A stretch of DNA of 64,000 nt from Octadecabacter arcticus 238 (GTDB taxonomy: Bacteria; Pseudomonadota; Alphaproteobacteria; Rhodobacterales; Rhodobacteraceae): positions 3,291,001 through 3,355,000 of the forward strand of contig NC_020908.1 in NCBI RefSeq assembly GCF_000155735.2. The letters are read 5' to 3'. The notes beneath the pieces were generated by a model. It did no database searches, was not told where the DNA came from, and saw only the letters and a list, made by a program, of their open reading frames with translations. A program made the translations under genes and the position numbers. Each line of letters begins with the position of its first letter. Within the stretch, counting starts at the first letter, position 1. Shown here one piece after another: positions 51,289 through 60,938 of the stretch.

Positions 51289-53525
51289 ATCTGTTGACGT
51301 AAGAAATCATTGATCGCACTTCGCACGGATTGGTCCCCGCGTTCGCGCGCCTCATGAATGACGGTCCGCACGTCGTCAAGATTAAGCCGCCGCAACATAT
51401 GCTTGACCGGTCCGATAGACGCCGGTCGCATAGATAGATTGCGCAGTCCCATAGCAGCAAACGCCACCGCCTCAACGGGACGACCTGCATCCTCACCACA
51501 AAAACTAACAGGCGTATTGTGGGCATGGCAGCGCGCGATCAACTGTTCCAGAAAGCTGAGGAAGCTGACGTTTAACGTGTCATAGCGCCGCCGCACCCGT
51601 TCGTTTTCGCGATCCGCAGCAAAGAAAAACTGCTTGAGGTCGTTGCCACCGATCGAAATGAAATCGACCTCTTTGAAAAAGATGTCCGGCGCAAACGCGA
51701 GGCTTGGTGTTTCAAGCATCGCCCCAATCTCAACCGCGGAGGGCAGCGGATGACCGAGGATACCTTCCCGCGCCATCGCTTTGTCAAATTCTGCGCGGGC
51801 AGATCGGAATTCTTCAAGTTGCGCGACAAACGGAAACATCACCGTCAGCGGCCGTCCGTTTGCCGCACGGATCAGCGCCTGCAATTGCATCCGCAACACA
51901 CCAGGTTTTTCCAGACCGACGCGGATCGCGCGCCACCCCATTGCAGGGTTGGGTTCGTCATTGAGTTTCATATAGGGCAGCACTTTGTCGGACCCGATAT
52001 CAAGCGTGCGAAACGTAACCCTTTTACCATTCGCGGCGTCCATCACCTGTGCATAAAGCGCTGATAGCTCTGCGCGTTTTGGCATTTGACTGCGAATTAG
52101 AAACTGCAACTCCGTCCGAAACAGCCCGACACCTTCTGCACCAGAACTTTCCAACGATGGCAAATCGGCCATCAAGCCCGCGTTCATGTGGAGCCCGATC
52201 ACGGTGCCGCATTTCGTCTGCGCAGGCAGTCCGCGAATGCCTGCATACCGCGCCTGTGCTTCGGTTTGCATGGCCATTTTGTCGCGAAACGCAGCCAGAA
52301 CTGTGTCGTCAGGTCGCAAATGTGCGATGCCCTGATCACCGTCCACCAAAATCGGATCGCCGTTCAGCGCCTCAGCCGTGATACCTGTCGCTTGGATCAC
52401 CAACGGGATCGCCCACGCCCGCGCAATAATCGCCGCGTGGCTGCCAACAGACCCTTCTTCCAGCACGATTCCCTTGATTTTCTTGCCGTAGTCCAGCAAT
52501 TCACCGGGCCCAATATTGCGGGCCACCAGCACTGGATTTACCGGCACTTCCGCGCCAGTATTACTACCCTGACCGGTCAAAATTCGCAGCAGGCGGTTTG
52601 ATAAATCATCAAGATCATGCAGACGGTCGCGCAGATAACTGTCGGCAGACTGCATCCGCGTGCGTGCCAGCGACTGTTCTTTTTCAACCGCAGCCTCGGC
52701 GGATAGGCCTTGGGCGATATCCGCCTCCATCCGTTTCATCCAACCGCGTGAATTGGCGAACATCCGGTAGGCTTCGAGCACCTGTTTTTGGTCTTTGTTG
52801 ACAGTTTTCGCCTGCGTCAGCATCTCATCAACTGAAATCCGCAGCGTATCAACGGCCTCACGCAGACGTGCCAGTTCAACATCGGGATCGTCCGCCACCA
52901 CGTTGGTGACGACGACGCGCGGTTCGTGCAAGTACACATTGCCGCCCGCAGCCCCCTCTTGGCCTACCAATCCCTTGAACATAACGGGTTCTTGGTGGCG
53001 TGTTCGCATTGCGGCGCCTTCACCAGCGAAGGCGCCCAGTTCATTCATTTCAGCCAAAACCATGGCAACCACTTCGAGGGCATAAACCTCATCTGCAGTG
53101 AATTCGCGCGACACGCGGCTTTGGACGACCAAGACGCCCATTGTTTCGCCGATCCGCTGCACTGGTATGCCGCAGAAACTGGAATACCGTTCCTCGCCCG
53201 TTTCGGGCATGTAACGAAATCCCCGCGCTGCGGGGGCGTCTGCGGTGTTCACGACACGGCGTGTTTTAGCGACACGACCAACCAGACCTTCGCCAAGGCG
53301 CATCCGCGTTTGATGCACAGCCTCTTGCTGCAAACCTTCTGTCGCGCAAAGTTCGAGCGTATCAGCATCGCGAAAAAGGTATATCGAACAAACCTCTGCG
53401 CGCATTGAATTGGCGATAAGGCGCACAATTTCATTCAATCGCGCCTGCCCTGCTTCACCGCTGGCCATTACGTCACGCAGACGGACCAGCAGCTTGCGGC
53501 TTTCTGTCTCAAAACCTTGTGGCAT
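51285..53525 (-). CDS. ptsP: Phosphoenolpyruvate-protein phosphotransferase, nitrogen branch (enzyme I Ntr)
   Basis: 746 residues: an N-terminal GAF domain (about 15-160), a PEP-utilising swivel domain with the phospho-His loop GSVGSHAAIIARAWAIP, and a C-terminal PEP-binding barrel with LFRTELQFL, FRTLDIGSDK and VSFCGEDAGRP. It starts the PTS-Ntr phosphorelay that reports nitrogen and carbon state. ATG 53525 (MPQGFETESRKLL) is the family start. Downstream of the GNAT and lysC in the usual rhodobacterial order. Confidence 0.94.
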   Translation of the reverse strand: MPQGFETESRKLLVRLRDVMASGEAGQARLNEIVRLIANSMRAEVCSIYLFRDADTLELCATEGLQQEAVHQTRMRLGEGLVGRVAKTRRVVNTADAPAARGFRYMPETGEERYSSFCGIPVQRIGETMGVLVVQSRVSREFTADEVYALEVVAMVLAEMNELGAFAGEGAAMRTRHQEPVMFKGLVGQEGAAGGNVYLHEPRVVVTNVVADDPDVELARLREAVDTLRISVDEMLTQAKTVNKDQKQVLEAYRMFANSRGWMKRMEADIAQGLSAEAAVEKEQSLARTRMQSADSYLRDRLHDLDDLSNRLLRILTGQGSNTGAEVPVNPVLVARNIGPGELLDYGKKIKGIVLEEGSVGSHAAIIARAWAIPLVIQATGITAEALNGDPILVDGDQGIAHLRPDDTVLAAFRDKMAMQTEAQARYAGIRGLPAQTKCGTVIGLHMNAGLMADLPSLESSGAEGVGLFRTELQFLIRSQMPKRAELSALYAQVMDAANGKRVTFRTLDIGSDKVLPYMKLNDEPNPAMGWRAIRVGLEKPGVLRMQLQALIRAANGRPLTVMFPFVAQLEEFRSARAEFDKAMAREGILGHPLPSAVEIGAMLETPSLAFAPDIFFKEVDFISIGGNDLKQFFFAADRENERVRRRYDTLNVSFLSFLEQLIARCHAHNTPVSFCGEDAGRPVEAVAFAAMGLRNLSMRPASIGPVKHMLRRLNLDDVRTVIHEARERGDQSVRSAINDFLRQQI

Positions 53526-53650
53526 GTGATCTCCCGCACCCTTAAAAAATGAGACTACAGCCCGGCGCATTGGGTCGCAATGGCGTCCCGCACGCACAGG
53601 TTGTAAATCCTAAGGTCCGATTACCAATGCAACGGACCAAATTTGCGCAC

Positions 53651-54088
53651 TCAACCTGTCAGATCGTATGTCACCCACTGGGTCGACTGCGCGACTTTGT
53701 CATAAAGCCCACGCGCCCGCGCATTGTCTGCCGCCGTGATCCAGCGCACGACGCTATGGCCCTGCTCTGCCGCACGCACCTTGATCGCATCAATCAAATC
53801 ATCAGCCGCACCCGAACCACGGGCCGCCTCGGCAACAAACAGATCATCCAGAAACAACCCCGACGCGGCAGCCAAGGGTCGCGCAAACGCGCGATAATGT
53901 GCAAAGCCAACCAATGTGCCGTCGTTGTCGGCGACCAATCCTTTCACCTCATGGGCAGGATCGGTCAGCCACGTCCAAACCGTTGCGCGCATTTCGGACG
54001 TTTGCAGAACCTCGTAAAACTGCGCATAGGCGCTATACAAGGCGTCCCATGCAGACCGATCCGCCGTCTGAACTGCGCGAATAATCAC
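53651..54088 (-). CDS. GNAT N-acetyltransferase
   Basis: 145 residues. The acetyl-CoA binding segment reads DLFVAEAARGSGAADDLID and is followed by VRWITAADNARARGLYDKV. Starts at GTG 54088, overlapping the lysC stop, so it is translated from the lysC message. Substrate unknown. Confidence 0.83.
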   Translation of the reverse strand: MIIRAVQTADRSAWDALYSAYAQFYEVLQTSEMRATVWTWLTDPAHEVKGLVADNDGTLVGFAHYRAFARPLAAASGLFLDDLFVAEAARGSGAADDLIDAIKVRAAEQGHSVVRWITAADNARARGLYDKVAQSTQWVTYDLTG

Positions 54089-55323
54089 GCTGTTTTATCA
54101 AGCTCGAACGCATCATGCAGCGCTTGTACGGCCAGTTCCATGTACTTGCGATCAATCAGCACGGACACTTTGATCTCAGATGTGGTGATGACTTTGATGT
54201 TCACACCTTCGTCGCGCAAAACCGAAAACATTTTTGCCGCCACACCCGCGTGACTGCGCATTCCGATGCCGACAATGGACACTTTGGCAACGTCAGTATC
54301 AGCGACCAGATCATGGAAATTGATTTCACCAGACGCCTTGGCATCTTCCATCGCCATTTGCGCGCGTTTCACCTGATCAGTGGGGCACGAAAACGTCATA
54401 TCCGTACGACCTTCTTCTGAGATGTTCTGGACGATCATATCGACGTTCACGCCCGCCTCAGACAGCGGCACAAAGATCGCGGCGGCAATTCCAGGGCGGT
54501 CAGCCACGGAAATTAGTGTCATTTTTGCTTCATCGCGACTAAACGCAACGCCAGCGACCACATTGGATTCCATGATTTCTTCCTCCGCACAGACGAGCGT
54601 TCCTGCATCGTCAGATTGTTCTTCAAATGATGACAGCACGCGCAAGCGCACTTTATATCGCATTGCCAACTCGACGGAACGCGTCTGCAAAACCTTAGCA
54701 CCGAGCGACGCCAGTTCCAGCATTTCCTCAAATGCGATCTTGTCGAGCTTTCGTGCCTTGGACGTCACCCGAGGGTCGGTCGTATAAACGCCGTCCACGT
54801 CGGTATAGATGTCGCAGCGAATAGCCTCGAACGCAGCGGCAAACGCCACGGCCGTCGTGTCAGACCCGCCGCGCCCCAGCGTGGTGATCCGCCCTTCAGG
54901 GCTTGCACCTTGGAACCCCGCGACAACCGCGACTTTCATGCCTTCGCCGAACTTCGCCAGAATGTTATCGGTCGGAATTTCCTCGATGCGGGCTGAACTA
55001 TGGGCCGACGTCGTCATAACCGGCACCTGCCAGCCCTGCCAACTGCGCGCTGGCACGTCCATTTCTTGCAAGGTCAGCGCCATCAAACCCGCGGTCACGT
55101 TTTCACCAGAACTGACAATTGCGTCGTATTCACGCGCGTCATGCAATGGCGATATTTCGTTCACAAAACCGACCAGTTTATTTGTTTCACCGGCCATGGC
55201 AGACACGATCACGATCACGTCGTTGCCTTTGGCCACTTCCACACCAACCCGCTTGGCCGCACGTTTGATACGGTCGATTGTGGCAACGCTCGTGCCGCCG
55301 AATTTCATCACCAGAACTGGCAT
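54085..55323 (-). CDS. lysC: Aspartate kinase
   Basis: 412 residues. First step of the lysine, threonine and methionine pathway. The kinase starts MPVLVMKFGGTSVA, with GRGGSDTTAVAFAAA (substrate site), and ends in two ACT domains (about 265-410) that bind feedback inhibitors lysine or threonine. Co-oriented with ptsP and, further away, thrC is on the same strand. Confidence 0.95.
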   Translation of the reverse strand: MPVLVMKFGGTSVATIDRIKRAAKRVGVEVAKGNDVIVIVSAMAGETNKLVGFVNEISPLHDAREYDAIVSSGENVTAGLMALTLQEMDVPARSWQGWQVPVMTTSAHSSARIEEIPTDNILAKFGEGMKVAVVAGFQGASPEGRITTLGRGGSDTTAVAFAAAFEAIRCDIYTDVDGVYTTDPRVTSKARKLDKIAFEEMLELASLGAKVLQTRSVELAMRYKVRLRVLSSFEEQSDDAGTLVCAEEEIMESNVVAGVAFSRDEAKMTLISVADRPGIAAAIFVPLSEAGVNVDMIVQNISEEGRTDMTFSCPTDQVKRAQMAMEDAKASGEINFHDLVADTDVAKVSIVGIGMRSHAGVAAKMFSVLRDEGVNIKVITTSEIKVSVLIDRKYMELAVQALHDAFELDKTA

Positions 55324-55393
55324 AGTCTGTCCCCAAGGTCGTGCATCAATTAAGTCCGCGTCGTCATAGGACGCGCGGGTGCGCGACGCAAGG

Positions 55394-56800
55394 TCAGGCG
55401 CGCAACACCGCGCCGGGGTTCATGATGCCGCGCGGGTCCAACGCGTCCTTGATTGCACGCATCATCGCCAGCTTTGCAGGGTCGCCGTAAGTCTCCAGAT
55501 CAGTGACTTTGAGCCGCCCGATGCCATGTTCCGCGCTGACCGATCCGCCGAATGAATGAGCCAGATCGTGAACCGCCGTCTTGATCGCATCGCGCTGGTC
55601 TTGGTGATCGACACGGCTGCGCCCCGCCATTGGAAAGACATTGTAATGCAGGTTTCCATCTCCCAAATGCCCAAAACAATTGATCCGGAACTGACCGATT
55701 TTGGCAAGGATCGCAGTGGCTAACGCAATAAATTCAGGAACGCAGGATATCGGCACCGAAATATCATGGGACGAGACCGCCCCAATGCGCCTGTTGCCCT
55801 CGGGGATCATCTCTCGAATTTTCCAAAGATCCTGCGCTTGGCTGACGGACTGCGCAATGACCCCGTCCAAAATCAAATCGCCAGCGTTCTCGAACAGATC
55901 TTCCAACGCGCCCTGTGCCGATCGGCGAACCGGCAGGCCAACTTTCATCAAAACCGACCATTCAGGTGCCTCTTTGAAAGGCGCTTTGTACGCCAATCCT
56001 GCCTCATCAAGGAAATCGAACCCTTGTCGGTGGATCAGCTCAAATGCTGTCACACTCTCACCCAAATGCTCACCTGCCTTGGACAACAGCGACACGGCGG
56101 CAGCGGGGGTTGGCACGACAAACAACGCCGTTGCCTCATCAGCCGGACGCGGCATCATCCTCAACGATGCACCCGTAATCACGCCCAATGTCCCTTCGGA
56201 GCCGATCATCAAGTCACGCAGATCATAGCCAGTGTTGTCTTTGCGCAGACGGCTCATGCCGTTCCAGATTGTCCCGTCGGCCATCACGACCTCCAAACCC
56301 AAACACTGCACGCGCGCATTGCCGTAGCGGATCACGTTCAAACCACCCGCGTTGGTCGCCAAAAGCCCACCAATCCGCGCCGACCCCTCAGACGCCAGCG
56401 ACAGCGGGAATAACCGCCCGACATCGCTTGCAGCAGCCTGTACATCGGCCAATATCACACCCGCATCGACCTCAATCACATTGTCATGCCGGTAAACCGC
56501 CCGAACCTTGTTCATGCGCGCCAACGACAAAATCACCGGCACCGGTCCCTCGGCGACGGTTTGCCCGCCAACCAACCCCGTGCCACCCGAATAGGGCACG
56601 ACCGGAACATGTGCGCCAAAACACGCGGTCATCAACGCCGAAACTTCATCGACGGACGCAGGCGACACCACCACGCCTCGCCCGGACCAACGCCCGCGTG
56701 GTTCGACCAAAAATCCTGTTGGATCAGCCAAAAACGCGGCCCCAGGCAGCACGTTCCGCAACTTTTCTACAAATATCTCGTCTACGGAATTTAACGCCAT
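55394..56800 (-). CDS. FAD-linked oxidase (GlcD / D-2-hydroxyacid dehydrogenase family)
   Basis: 468 residues. The FAD-binding domain contains VPYSGGTGLVGGQ, SEGSARIGGLLATNAGGLNV and GSEGTLGVITG; the C-terminal cap carries GHLGDGNLHYNVFP and SAEHGIGRLK. D-lactate or D-2-hydroxyglutarate are likely substrates, with electrons going to quinone or ETF. ATG 56800 (MALNSVDEIF) was chosen over the upstream 56821 start, which lies in the intergenic repeat. Confidence 0.9.
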   Translation of the reverse strand: MALNSVDEIFVEKLRNVLPGAAFLADPTGFLVEPRGRWSGRGVVVSPASVDEVSALMTACFGAHVPVVPYSGGTGLVGGQTVAEGPVPVILSLARMNKVRAVYRHDNVIEVDAGVILADVQAAASDVGRLFPLSLASEGSARIGGLLATNAGGLNVIRYGNARVQCLGLEVVMADGTIWNGMSRLRKDNTGYDLRDLMIGSEGTLGVITGASLRMMPRPADEATALFVVPTPAAAVSLLSKAGEHLGESVTAFELIHRQGFDFLDEAGLAYKAPFKEAPEWSVLMKVGLPVRRSAQGALEDLFENAGDLILDGVIAQSVSQAQDLWKIREMIPEGNRRIGAVSSHDISVPISCVPEFIALATAILAKIGQFRINCFGHLGDGNLHYNVFPMAGRSRVDHQDQRDAIKTAVHDLAHSFGGSVSAEHGIGRLKVTDLETYGDPAKLAMMRAIKDALDPRGIMNPGAVLRA

Positions 56801-56820
56801 GTCAGCTTCCCCGTTCGTCA

Positions 56821-56940
56821 TTGCTTCTCAAATATCCCGGGGAGTCCAAAGGACGGGGCAGCGCCCCAAAAATGCAGGCTGGCCTGCATCGGATTTTGCA
56901 AAAATCCGCTCCCCGCCCGCTGCAAGCTCTTCGCACCAGA
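56821..56940. repeat. Dispersed intergenic repeat, copy B, with adjoining hairpins
   Basis: 56821-56864 is the second copy of the 44-base repeat also found at 35991-36034. It is followed by two small inverted repeats: ATGCAGGCTGGCCTGCAT (56871 onward) and CGGATTTTGCAAAAATCCG. The stretch separates two minus-strand genes. Confidence 0.75.
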
Positions 56941-57525
56941 TCATCCCACATCAGTCTTCCCACGCCGATCATGGCGCAGGTTCGCGTATAGCACATGGTT
57001 GCGCCAACGCCCGTCGATCTGCAAATACGATTGCGCCACGCCTTCGTATTTATATCCACAGCTTTCCAGCAACCCACGCGACGGTGTATTTTCCGGCAAA
57101 CAGCCCGCTTCGATCCGGCTCAAATCGAGCGTTGTGAACGCGTAATGCACCACCGTCTCAATTGCCTCGCGCATATATCCCTGCCGCGCGTGGGCCTCGC
57201 CAATCCAATAGCCCGTCGTTCCGGCCTGCGCTGGCCCGCGCCGAATATGATCAAGCGTTATCGCGCCAAGAATTGTTTCGTCACTGCGCCGCACAATAAA
57301 CAATGGCAGCGCCGTGCCGTTCGAAATCGCCCTTTGCGCCCAATACACCCGATTGGTGAAACTTCGGCGCGTCAGATGATCGGGCGCCCAGATCGGCTCC
57401 CACGGCTGTAAAAAAGCCGCTGATTCCTGTCGCAACGCAGACCATGCGCGAAAATCGGAATGGATCGGCGGCCGCAGTGTCAGCCGTTCAGTATCAAGGC
57501 GAATTTTCTTACGCGTCCGCAGCAT
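56941..57525 (-). CDS. RimJ/RimL-type GNAT acetyltransferase
   Basis: 194 residues: RLDTERLTLRPP at the start, YWIGEAHARQGYMREAIETV (acetyl-CoA loop, RimJ type) and CLPENTPSRGLLESCGYKYE near the end. Ribosomal-protein or other N-terminal acetylation is the usual role in this subgroup, but the target is unknown. ATG 57525 shares a base with the M16 stop codon (TAATG), so it is coupled to thrC-M16. Confidence 0.87.
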   Translation of the reverse strand: MLRTRKKIRLDTERLTLRPPIHSDFRAWSALRQESAAFLQPWEPIWAPDHLTRRSFTNRVYWAQRAISNGTALPLFIVRRSDETILGAITLDHIRRGPAQAGTTGYWIGEAHARQGYMREAIETVVHYAFTTLDLSRIEAGCLPENTPSRGLLESCGYKYEGVAQSYLQIDGRWRNHVLYANLRHDRRGKTDVG

Positions 57526-58790
57526 TACGCAACCAACCGCTGTCGCAAAGCCTCCAATGTGGGCGCATCATCAATCGGCCCATATAGCGCCATGACCGAC
57601 CCCGCATCGGTGATCAAACTCCCACCAAACGCACGCACATCACCTGTCGTCACTGAATCAATCCGTTCAATCGTGTCTTCAATCGTCGGCACATCACCCC
57701 AGATCGCGACCATGCGGGCCAGACGTTCCGCGCGGTTGGACGGGCTCTCGAGCCCCATCAACATGCCCGCTTTCATCTGCGCGCGGGCCCGCGCAACTTC
57801 CTCGGCGCTCATATCATCAGCGGCCCGTTTCAGCTCATCAATCGTCAGCGTAGCCAGTTCACCTAACTGTTCAGCAGACGTGCCAGCATAGACAGTCATC
57901 ATGCCAGTGTCGGCATATGCCCCTGCTTGGGCGAAAATCGTGTAACACAGCCCACGGTTCTCGCGCAGCTCTTGGAACAGGCGCGATGACATGCCCCCAC
58001 CCATGGCAATCGCGTGGATTTGGGCGGCGTAAATGCCGGGATCACGGTAGTCCGGTCCCTCAAACGCCAGTGCAAAATGGGCTTGTTCCAGGCCTTTTTT
58101 CACCCGCCGCTCACCGCCGACAAACGCAGCAGCTTCGGCCGCGCGTGGCTCAGATCGACGTGGCAAATGACCGAACAGCTTTTCGGCCAATGCCAACAAT
58201 TCGTCGGGGTTCACTGCACCCGCCGCTGACAGAATCATCTGATCGGGCCCGTACCGTTCTCCGATAAAATCGGTCAGGTCGGCTTTGGCAAAGGAACTCA
58301 CCCGCTCGCTTGGGCCTAAAATAGTGCGCCCTATTGCCTGATCCGGATAGGCTTCTTCCTGAAGCCAGTCAAAAATGATGTCGTCGGGCGTGTCCAATGC
58401 CTGACCGATTTCCTGCAATATCACGCCACGCTCCACCTCGATCTCGGCTTGCTCAAACACAGGATTGAGCAAGATATCGGCAATCACGTCCAGTGCCAGT
58501 GGCACGTCATTTTCCAGAACCCGCGCGTAGTAGGCGGTCATTTCGCGTGATGTGTAGGCGTTGATATAGCCGCCAACGTCTTCAATAGCTTCGGCAATCT
58601 GCAATGCTGATCGCCGCTTCGTCCCCTTGAATGCCATGTGTTCAAGGAAATGGGCTATACCGTTTTGTGTCGGCGTTTCATGACGCCCCCCCGCCAGAAC
58701 CCATATCCCGATTGAGGCTGATTTCAGGCCCGGCATCTGTTCTGTGACAATACGAAAGCCGTTCGAAAGAGTGTGTTGTTGGACGGTCAC
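57525..58790 (-). CDS. M16 (processing-peptidase-like) zinc metalloprotease
   Basis: 421 residues. The inverted zinc motif HFLEHMAFKGT (HxxEH) lies at about residue 45-55 and the third ligand Glu follows about 75 residues later. Resembles the mitochondrial processing peptidase beta subunit and bacterial homologues. Its start overlaps thrC by 4 bp, an order common in Rhodobacterales. Confidence 0.92.
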   Translation of the reverse strand: MTVQQHTLSNGFRIVTEQMPGLKSASIGIWVLAGGRHETPTQNGIAHFLEHMAFKGTKRRSALQIAEAIEDVGGYINAYTSREMTAYYARVLENDVPLALDVIADILLNPVFEQAEIEVERGVILQEIGQALDTPDDIIFDWLQEEAYPDQAIGRTILGPSERVSSFAKADLTDFIGERYGPDQMILSAAGAVNPDELLALAEKLFGHLPRRSEPRAAEAAAFVGGERRVKKGLEQAHFALAFEGPDYRDPGIYAAQIHAIAMGGGMSSRLFQELRENRGLCYTIFAQAGAYADTGMMTVYAGTSAEQLGELATLTIDELKRAADDMSAEEVARARAQMKAGMLMGLESPSNRAERLARMVAIWGDVPTIEDTIERIDSVTTGDVRAFGGSLITDAGSVMALYGPIDDAPTLEALRQRLVA

Positions 58791-60175
58791 TTGGCAATCC
58801 GCTCCTTAATAAGAGTTTGCAGGGCAGCGAGGTCATTTGGCACCCGCGTGACCCGTTCGGATCGCTCATACAGGTCCGCCATGTGGGGCGGCAATGGCGG
58901 ATGCTGACCTGTCGCTTTTTCAACAGCCGCCGGAAACTTCGCAGGGTGCGCTGTGGCAAGTGTGATCATCGGTGTGGCGCTTTGGAACCGGTCAGCAACC
59001 GTCACGCCAACAGCGCTGTGGGGACACAGCAATTCACCGGACCGAACCAGCTCATAGGTGATCGTGGCGTAGGTTTCAGCTTCGGACGAACGGCCGGATG
59101 CGAACGTGTCGCGCAACATGTCAATCGCGCCTTGGGAAATCGAGAATGACCCGTTGTCTTTCAGCGCATCCATCTGCGCCGCCACCACGTCACCGTCGCG
59201 CCCGTATGCTTCAAACAGGGCGCGTTCGAAATTCGACGACACCTGAATATCCATCGACGGGCTGATGGATGGCGTCACGCCTTCCTTCACTTGCGCGCCA
59301 GTTTGCAACGTGCGGTGCAGGATGTCGTTCTGGTTCGTAGCTATCACCAGTTGATCAATCGGCAGCCCCATGCGCTTTGCGATGTAGCCTGCGAAAATGT
59401 CTCCGAAGTTACCAGTGGGCACAGTAAAACTAACGGGGCGATGCGGTGCGCCCAGAGACACAGCAGAGCTAAAGAAGTACACCACCTGCGCCAGAACGCG
59501 GCCCCAATTGATCGAATTAACCCCCGCAAGGTTAACCCCGTCGCGAAAGTCGAAATCGTTGAACATATCCTTCAGCACCGCTTGGCAGTCGTCAAAATCA
59601 CCATCCATCGCCAGCGCATGCACGTTGGTTTCCACGGGTGTCGTCATCTGGCGGCGCTGGACCTCGGACACGCGACCGTGCGGGAACAGAATGAACACAT
59701 CAACGTTTTCCAGCCCACGGAATGCTTCGATCGCGGCTGATCCGGTGTCGCCTGACGTGGCGCCAACAATCGTGATGCGTTTGCCGGACCGGGTCAGCGA
59801 CGCCTGAAACATTTGCCCGATCAATTGCATGGCAAAATCTTTGAATGCCAATGTTGGGCCGTGAAACAGTTCCAGCAGGAAATGATTGCTATCAAGTTGC
59901 TTGAGCGGCGCACGTGCGGCGTGGTTGAACTCGGCGTAGGCAGCATCAATCAACCCGCGAAATTCATCATCCGTAAATGTATCGCCAATAAACGGGCGCA
60001 TGACGGTATAAGCGATGTCTTCGTAGGACTGCCCCGCCATCGCTGCCATCTGGTCCACACTAAGCGTCGGAATGACCGCGGGCACATACAGCCCGCCATC
60101 GCGCGCAAGGCCGGTCATCATCGCCTGCTCAAAACTCAGTTCGGGGGCGCCACTGCGGGTCGAAACGTACTTCAT
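58787..60175 (-). CDS. thrC: Threonine synthase
   Basis: 462 residues, PLP enzyme making threonine from O-phosphohomoserine. PLP-Lys in GPTLAFKDFAMQLIGQ and the phosphate loop TSGDTGSAAIEAF are clear. ATG 60175 is where the family starts (MKYVSTRSGAPE). It begins 1 bp after the surf1 stop. Confidence 0.95.
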   Translation of the reverse strand: MKYVSTRSGAPELSFEQAMMTGLARDGGLYVPAVIPTLSVDQMAAMAGQSYEDIAYTVMRPFIGDTFTDDEFRGLIDAAYAEFNHAARAPLKQLDSNHFLLELFHGPTLAFKDFAMQLIGQMFQASLTRSGKRITIVGATSGDTGSAAIEAFRGLENVDVFILFPHGRVSEVQRRQMTTPVETNVHALAMDGDFDDCQAVLKDMFNDFDFRDGVNLAGVNSINWGRVLAQVVYFFSSAVSLGAPHRPVSFTVPTGNFGDIFAGYIAKRMGLPIDQLVIATNQNDILHRTLQTGAQVKEGVTPSISPSMDIQVSSNFERALFEAYGRDGDVVAAQMDALKDNGSFSISQGAIDMLRDTFASGRSSEAETYATITYELVRSGELLCPHSAVGVTVADRFQSATPMITLATAHPAKFPAAVEKATGQHPPLPPHMADLYERSERVTRVPNDLAALQTLIKERIAK

Positions 60176-60176
60176 A

Positions 60177-60842
60177 TCAGCTTCCTTTTGGGCGCATGGA
60201 TCGCACCACATAAAACCCCGTCATGGAAAACCAGACCACAGCCAGCAAGAACCACGTAATCGCATATTCAAGATGGTCGTTCTTGATATTTCGGGTATCC
60301 ACAGCCAGCGGCGTCAGGCGCTCATCATATTGCGACGCCGCATACAGCACCACCAACAGCGGTTCCGTCCCCAGCGCCTGCGCCATCGCGGGAACGTCGC
60401 GGGCATACCATTCGTCTTCGATTGGTGCCTGTCGCGAGACATCATCCGGCCAGATTAGATTGCCCTGCACTGTGACCTCTGCAGTCAGCGCATCCCCTTC
60501 GTCTTCATACAAAGGCAGCAAACCTTGGTCCAGCATCACCCGACGCCCGTCTGCCGTGACAAACGCGGAAATAATGTGATGACCAGTGCCCGCAGCTGTG
60601 CCACTGTCAAGAAACCGGATTTCCTCGCCAGTCGCGGCACCTTGCATAATTACGGTCAGGTAATTGTCCGCGTCAGGGTTCGGGGCGGCGGGCAAGGGCA
60701 CTGGGTCAGCAGCGACCCGCGCATTTATGTCGCCAATGATGCCAAGCTTCCATTCCAGCCGATCAAGCTGCCAAAATCCAAGCCACAAAAGCACAACAAT
60801 GCCGCCAAGACCGATCACAAGAGGGAATAGAATTTGTCGCAT
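60177..60842 (-). CDS. surf1: SURF1-family cytochrome oxidase assembly protein
   Basis: 221 residues with two membrane helices, near the N-terminus (LFPLVIGLGGIVVLLWLGFW) and C-terminus (AITWFLLAVVWF), and the periplasmic SURF1 domain between, with HIISAF-like GHHIISAFVTADG and NHLEY-like NDHLEYAITWF. Helps insert heme a into subunit I. ATG 60842. It lies behind a terminator, so it may have its own promoter within the small gap and be transcribed with thrC. Confidence 0.9.
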   Translation of the reverse strand: MRQILFPLVIGLGGIVVLLWLGFWQLDRLEWKLGIIGDINARVAADPVPLPAAPNPDADNYLTVIMQGAATGEEIRFLDSGTAAGTGHHIISAFVTADGRRVMLDQGLLPLYEDEGDALTAEVTVQGNLIWPDDVSRQAPIEDEWYARDVPAMAQALGTEPLLVVLYAASQYDERLTPLAVDTRNIKNDHLEYAITWFLLAVVWFSMTGFYVVRSMRPKGS

Positions 60843-60873
60843 GGGGAGCCTCAAAGGTGCGGTGTCTCAACAA

Positions 60874-60905
60874 TAAAAACGCGCAGGGTGTTCATCCCTG
60901 CGCGT
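60874..60905 (-). terminator. Rho-independent terminator behind ctaE
   Basis: On the minus strand a perfect 10-bp stem ACGCGCAGGG (from 60905) with a 7-base loop pairs with CCCTGCGCGT (to 60879) and is followed by TTTTT. It lies between ctaE and surf1. Confidence 0.9.
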
Positions 60906-60938
60906 CTTGCCGTGTCAAATCATTCAGGTCAAGACGGC